From: Brachionus koreanus
Taxonomy: Eukaryota > Rotifera > Eurotatoria > Ploima > Brachionidae
DNA length: 53,945 nucleotides
Assembly: GCA_016987375.1 (NCBI GenBank)
Contig: PJRA01000263.1
Coordinates: 4,588,786 to 4,642,730 of the forward strand
Direction: 5' to 3'
The notes under the pieces are model-generated. The model searched no databases. It was given only the letters and a program-made list of their open reading frames with translations, and had not been told where the DNA came from. Numbering within the stretch: position 1 is the stretch's first letter; each line of letters begins with the position of its first letter. The translations under genes and the position numbers were made by a program. This document shows positions 48,439-53,945 of this stretch, piece after piece.

Positions 48439-51400
48439 TTAATCAATTTTCATGTATGGTTTGACAAGTGGATACAACGGTAAACTTGATCGCCATTCGC
48501 TTAAGTCCTCAATCAATTTTCCCTAAAAAAATTTTTAATTCAAAATTAAGTTAATATTTCAAACCATATTACTTTTAACTTGTCTGGTGATAGTTGAGGG
48601 TTGACTTCTGAGGGATTAATGTAAACAGCTAGTTTCCGTCTTGAATCCGATTTTGGACTAATAAACTTATAATAAAATTCCATCAATTCGTTTTTGTTCA
48701 GTTTTCTTAATTCTTCGACTTCAATGCTTTCTAAATCAAAAAAATTTCAGTTATTTTCAGAAATTAACTAGCTTATTTACCTCTGTTGAAATTGTATTGA
48801 TGTGAGCTTATTTCATTCCAGTAAATGTCACATTGTTTGCTCATTCTTTTGGGTTCTTCAAGCTTTATTAGAGCTAGTGCTTCAACATGAGTTTTGAATT
48901 CTTCGTCAGTCATTTGTTTCAAACAATTCTCAGTAATTGAAACAAAATTTTCAATTCTTTCATCTAAAAATAAAGGTGTCTTGTCCGATTGAACAATAAT
49001 TCTAACTCCTTGAACACCACCAAAATTTCTGCTGCCACTAGCAACAATGTATCCAAGCTGCTCTTGAGTTCTTAAAACATTAAAGCACGATTCATTGATT
49101 ACTTGACAAAATAGCTCTACTAGAGCGTTGTTTTTTGTATTTTGAACCCCACATTGGTAATACACTTCGATCGAGGAAGTTTTATGAACATCATTGTTTT
49201 GTATAAATATGTGATTGCCTTCTGGTATCTGAACTTGTCTGAAATTGTTATGATAAATCTTTTCCAAAGCTCTAATTCTATTGGCATGGTTAGTGCTTTG
49301 AAGATATTTTTCCAATAAATTTTGAAATTCATTTGCTTTCTTTATTTAAAAATGATAAAATTAATCAAAGAAAATTAGTTAAAAGAATTTGAAAATTAAT
49401 TTTATGCTAAATTAACTTCATAGATTCAATTTTTCTATGATTAATTTAACTTATTTGTAAAAATTTGCATAAATCCTTTACTTAACCAGTTTTAAATTAT
49501 AGATTAAAGCTATTAAATTTATTGTGTTTTGTTCAGTTTTTTTGATGTAAATTTTAAATATTTTTCCTAATTCTTTTTTCTCAATTAATATAAAATTTTT
49601 TATTAATTTACCTCTTTTGTTAAGTTTCCGAACATTATAGATTCAATAAATACACCATGTGATAATATTTTCGGAATAAAATTCTGTAAATCATCAATGC
49701 TAAAGTCATTTAATGTATTTATTAACTGCTTTTTGGTCCAGCCTTTTTCACTTATCAAATGTGTCATATAATAAATTGCATGCTTGAATGGCTGTTCAGC
49801 TTCATAATTAATTAAATTTCGTTGATAAGATTCTTTAAGGATGTTGAACCTTTGCGTGTCTACTTTAAATGTTGCCATTCTTTCAAAAAAAGTCTTTAAT
49901 AGAACATCAAGTTTGTCATTAAATCCAGAAAACGAAAGGTTCAAGCCATAATTGGTGGGGCTCACATTGTATCTAAGATTAGCAAGCTCAGCTGGATAAA
50001 GATCTTGTGTGAGAGAATCGACCAGTAAATCTACAAACAAATTACACATATTTGAATTCACCGGGTCTAGATAGATGATCGGATTTCGAATTTCGAATCT
50101 AATATAGGCTTTGGGCAGCTTAAAGTTGGCATCTTCTTTATACCATAGTCTCTTATGAGCTGATGAATCGATCAATTGTGGAAATTTATTTACAACACTA
50201 TGCTCTATCACTGTTAAATCAGTGGGAATAAATGAATTCTTGACTGGAATAGTAAATGATTCATTTTTTTCAAGATTTTTCAAAATCTCAATTTTTTCAT
50301 CAGGAATTTTTTCCATTTTGAATTCGGTTCCGTACCATTTTTCTGTTTGATCAGTTTGTCCTGCAAATTTTTTAGATATTACTGTAACTCTCATTTTTTC
50401 CGGAGTCAAATAGTCATACACTTGTTTTATAGTTTCAGGATCAAATTTTTTTAAAAAATAATTTGCAGTTAAGATATCATTCATTGAGAAAGTGTGCAAA
50501 TCGGTCGATAAACTCGACACTAAGTTTATTGGCCGCTCTTTGTCTTTGAAATTGAAAGCAATTTTTCCCAAATTGATCATTTCATCAAACACCCACTTAA
50601 TAGGTTCTTGACTTTTGAGCATATTTAGATATTGAAAAGCCAATTTAATTATGTTGTCGACGTTATCAGCTCCTTGTTCAGTAAGATCCAAATTGATCAC
50701 AAAAAACTGGAAACCGCGAGCCTCGCGTCTTGAACCAGCGTAAAGATGATTGCACCATCCTCTACGCTTAAGTTCAGCTAACAAGCTTCCTTCTCCTTCA
50801 TGGCCAACAAGATGGCTTATGTACTGTGGTGGATTGGAGTCGTACGAGTCACGATAGTCAGGAATGGCCCAATTTAACGACAATTGCCTAATGTCTTTAA
50901 CTGGAACAACATATTTAATGGTTTGAAATTCATTTGGACCAAAAGGGTTCGGATCGAAAGTTGTTTGAGTCAGGTTCTTATTGGGAATTTCGGTAAACAT
51001 ATCTACTGCATATTGCTGAAGTGTATCCAGATTTTCTTTGCCTAACAAACACAGAGTCATTAAATTTGATGAATAGTAATTTGTGTGATATTTGAGTAGC
51101 TCTTCGCGGACAGGTGCAAGACCTTTCTTTTCTGGATCAATTTTAAGAGTATTTAAATTTCCAGTGCCAAATCGACAGTATGCATGGTCTGGCCTGCAAG
51201 TTGACTTTTCCAATTGATCGATTCGCCATGCATCAGACTGAAGATTTTTTTGATTTTCAGAATCAACTGCATTAATTTCTCGATCAGTTGAGCCGGCATC
51301 GAAAAGCGGCGAAATAAAAAATTGCGAAAAACTACAAAAAATTAAATAGATATATTTTTAAGTATTAAAATTCATGAAAAAATGATTATTAGAAAATATT

Positions 51401-53255
51401 ATTTTCAATTTATTCAAAACAATTACATAAACATTCACAAATTGAATAATTTTGAAAACTTCTAAATCCTCATATCATTTGAATAGATTTTTCAAATGAA
51501 TAAATGATTTTTCAAAATTTTTCAAATGATTTTTGATTTATGTAGATTTTTTTTAAAAAAATGATATTACTTTATAAAATTATGATAGAGTTTTTAAAAA
51601 ATTTTTTTGAATTAAAAAAACATGAAAAGATGCTTGGTGTATCATTTGTTAAGTGATAAATAAATAGAAATCTTATTGAGATTTAAACTAGATGTTAAAA
51701 ATTTTTTCTTAAAAAAGTAGCATTACATTAAAGAGGATTTTGTGAGATTTGTCACTATATTAAACGAACAGAAATTAATTTTGTAAAGGTTTTAACTTAT
51801 TCTCTGTATGCAACATAGAACAAAGTGCAAACCTCTTGCATTTACAGAACTTGCTTTAGGTCTTTAAATAAATGATAAAAAAATTATGAATTTAAACAAA
51901 AAAATTAAATTAAATTAGATATTAAAAAATATGGCTAAAACTTTTTTGGAATTTAATAATTTAGAATAACTAAATAATGTGTAAAAAAATTTGAAATCTA
52001 GTCAGATTTTTTAACAATTGAATGCCCGGGTGATTTCTTATTAAATTTCAAATAAAGTTAATATGATAAATTCTAAAAAAATTATTTTTTAAAAAATTTG
52101 GTTTTGTGAAATTTGGTACAAAATAAACAAAAAGAACAAAAAGATGCTAATAAATCTAATTACTTTTTCTCTGAAGGCTTATAATTAGTTCTGTAAGTTA
52201 AAAAAAATGCATCATACTTAGTGGCATCAAAAGCCAAAGTCTGCTAATGATGTGCAAAATTTCTGCATAATGCACTTTAGCCACATTTGTCTAAATTTTA
52301 ATTATGCTAAGTTTGCAGAGTTTTTTCAGATTTTTTATAACTGACTTTTGAAAGAAAAGTTATTAGAATTTTTAACATTATTTTCTGTTCTATTGTACTA
52401 AATTTCACAAAACCAAAAATTTCAATTAAAATTTTTTTATATTTGAAAAAATTCAAGTTTTGTTCGCTCCAAAAAAAGAGTCTAAAAAACCCTCCGAGGT
52501 TCTAGTGTTAATAGCCAGTTAAATTTTTCATAAACAATAAAAATTAATCTTGAAAAATTATTTTAATTACATGTCCAAGGCTTCTTTGAAGTTATTATTG
52601 GCTATTTCAAAGTGGTAATTTGTGTTTTCTGCTGCGGTGTATGCATTAGTTGACCCGGCATGGTCCTCAATAAATTTTTGAAACATATTTTCAACTGGAA
52701 ACTTAAAATTTAAATATATTTAAATTAAGTTTTTTTAATGAGAAATAGAACTTTTTTCGATCCCATGAAGAGCATATGCTCGCAAAAATGAGCTAGACCT
52801 GGAAAATCTTTTGGGTCCAGTAGATATCCTGCATTAACATCTACTGAAGCCGCTGATCGTTCTGTGCTGGGGTCGCTGATTAGTAAGCATTTTATTTTGT
52901 TGTTTAACAAGAGACCACGATAAAGACGTTTGTCATGGTCTGACTTAATTACTTTATCAAATGATTCTAAAAATTTAACATTCGCTGACGGAGTGGACAT
53001 ATGTCTTTTTAGTAGTGAATTGTTTTCCAAAACGATTAAAAATTTTTTGTTGAAAATGGGACAATTGGGATTTTTATTGATTAATTTAAATGAAGAATAT
53101 TGCCTAGTTGAATTGATTTGAATAGATGAATCTAAATTTGAAGATTTATTCTTCGTAATTATTTCTATAACTGAAGTATTATTTGAATGTGCTCTGGGCC
53201 TTTTAATTGCACAGTTCAATAATTTTGATTGTCTAGATGCGAAATTTAACAACAT
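48439..53255 (-). CDS. IDE: Insulin-degrading enzyme (insulysin), M16 zinc metallopeptidase
   Basis: IDE degrades insulin, amyloid-beta and other small peptides in the cytosol, with a mitochondrial form. Six exons (53255-52752, 52701-52571, 51331-49612, 49339-48781, 48730-48573, 48522-48439) give 1051 residues (human 1019). The inverted zinc motif is HFCEH at 156-160, with NAVDSE downstream holding the third ligand Glu. [31 protein letters not shown] and [13 protein letters not shown] are typical. [15 protein letters not shown] retains the Arg and Tyr that act in substrate binding. The end [13 protein letters not shown] matches. M86 (MSTPSAN) is a second start after a long basic presequence, as in animal IDE with its two start codons. 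Introns are 50, 1239, 272, 50 and 50 bp. Confidence 0.95.
51530..51650 (-). repeat. Dispersed repeat copy 2
   Basis: On the minus strand from about 51650 it reads TTAACAAATGATACACCAAG, then CATCTTTTCATGTTTTTTTAATTC, matching copy 1 at 46277 down to about TACA(C/T)AAATC at the far end. The two copies have the same orientation, 5.4 kb apart. Confidence 0.5.
52484..52512 (-). repeat. TTAACACTAGAA repeat end
   Basis: On the minus strand from 52512: TTAACACTAGAACCTCGGAG, then GGTTTTTTAGACTC. It shares the first 12 bases with copy 1 but then diverges, so it may be the terminus of a related element or its other end. Confidence 0.35.
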
Positions 53256-53945
53256 AGAGCTCAGCTGACAAGAAAAATATTTTCAAATTTCTTTATCTAA
53301 ATTGCGACTTTGATTTATAGGAAAAAATTATTATTTTTTAAGAATATTTTTATCACGAATATTAACTTAAACCGCGATTTTCCTATTTTCTAAGGGAATT
53401 TAGTAGTATGTATATATGGGATTAGTTTTGTGAAATAATACATCATATTTTGATATTAATATATGTTAAATAAAAATTATATTCAATAACAAAACAAAAT
53501 TAAATTTTAACCTTAAATACTCTAAAATATAATGTAGAGTTGGCACAAATTTAATTTTATCCAAGTTTTATATGAAAATTTCAACTTTGATTAATTTCTA
53601 AAATTTCTTAAATAATAGATTTTTGTCCATCAAAAAACTAAATTGGTATTTTCTCTCCATTTTCTTGACTTAATTTAATTTTATTAACCCATAAGTTTAG
53701 ACAATCAAAATTATTATATTTTGATCAAAATTTGTTCAAAAATCGGTAAAAAATAACTCTATAAAATTCTAATAATAAAGAACTTTGAAAAAACTAAATA
53801 TTTTGTTAAAATATAGTTTCATTTGACAGAAAAAAACAGAAAGACTGTAGTATAAACAGAAATATTATATTACTCTTGACTACAAAAATATCTAGAATTC
53901 GGTTTTAAAAAAAAAAGGAAAATTATGCAGTAAACTTTTCTCTCT
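53256..53945. other. IDE upstream region
   Basis: This should contain the IDE promoter. It is AT-rich, and no motif or further gene is recognised up to the right edge. Confidence 0.45.

Larger units (their letters stand above)
51332..52570. other. IDE intron 2 with repeat copies
   Basis: The largest IDE intron. It contains the dispersed repeat at 51530-51650 and a further TTAA-ended end at 52484-52512. No coding sequence is seen. Confidence 0.6.

Overview
The window is nuclear DNA from an AT-rich invertebrate animal. The animal gene set (GARNL3, LIN9, IDE, NT5C2, a rhodopsin-type GPCR), very short GT-AG introns (mostly 45-60 bp), long AT-rich spacers and many decayed Tc1/mariner pieces fit a monogonont rotifer such as Brachionus. 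That assignment is an inference. Exon models below were built by hand from splice signals, reading frame and recalled homologous protein families. Every multi-exon model closes in frame, but none was checked against transcripts or a database.

Layout. 1-2.1 kb: two transposase fossils, one running off the left edge and one an internally deleted Tc1-like element with terminal inverted repeats. 2.3-7.9 kb: PRPF38B (minus), IMP3 (plus) and an intronless peptide-receptor-like GPCR (minus). 7.9-15.3 kb: a gene desert with a foldback element near 13.0 kb. 15.3-23.0 kb: GARNL3 (minus, 17 exons). An antisense WG(K/R)PG-motif gene sits inside its 2.5 kb intron, and a tiny membrane-protein gene is inferred inside intron 4. 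23.0-32 kb: mostly empty, with a possible 43-residue two-exon gene, isolated exon-like pieces and a serine-rich orphan ORF (28.2-28.9 kb). 31.9-32.85 kb: two tRNA-derived SINE-like copies in opposite orientation, one split by a GC-rich foldback element, ending at a 168 bp assembly gap. 35.4-42.7 kb: two tandem NT5C2 genes (minus) with very different exon structures. 44.3-45.8 kb: intronless LIN9 (plus). 46.8-47.1 kb: a small gene for a single filamin-type repeat (minus). 47.65-48.06 kb: a mariner fossil. 48.4-53.3 kb: IDE (minus, 6 exons).

The genes are ordinary housekeeping and signalling genes and do not form a pathway: splicing (PRPF38B), rRNA processing (IMP3), Rap/small-GTPase signalling (GARNL3), purine nucleotide turnover (NT5C2 pair), cell-cycle transcription (LIN9) and peptide degradation (IDE). 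I found no clearly new multi-gene system. The most novel parts are the nested and miniature genes around GARNL3, the intron-rich second NT5C2 copy, the single-repeat filamin-like protein, and the nested SINE/foldback locus beside the gap.
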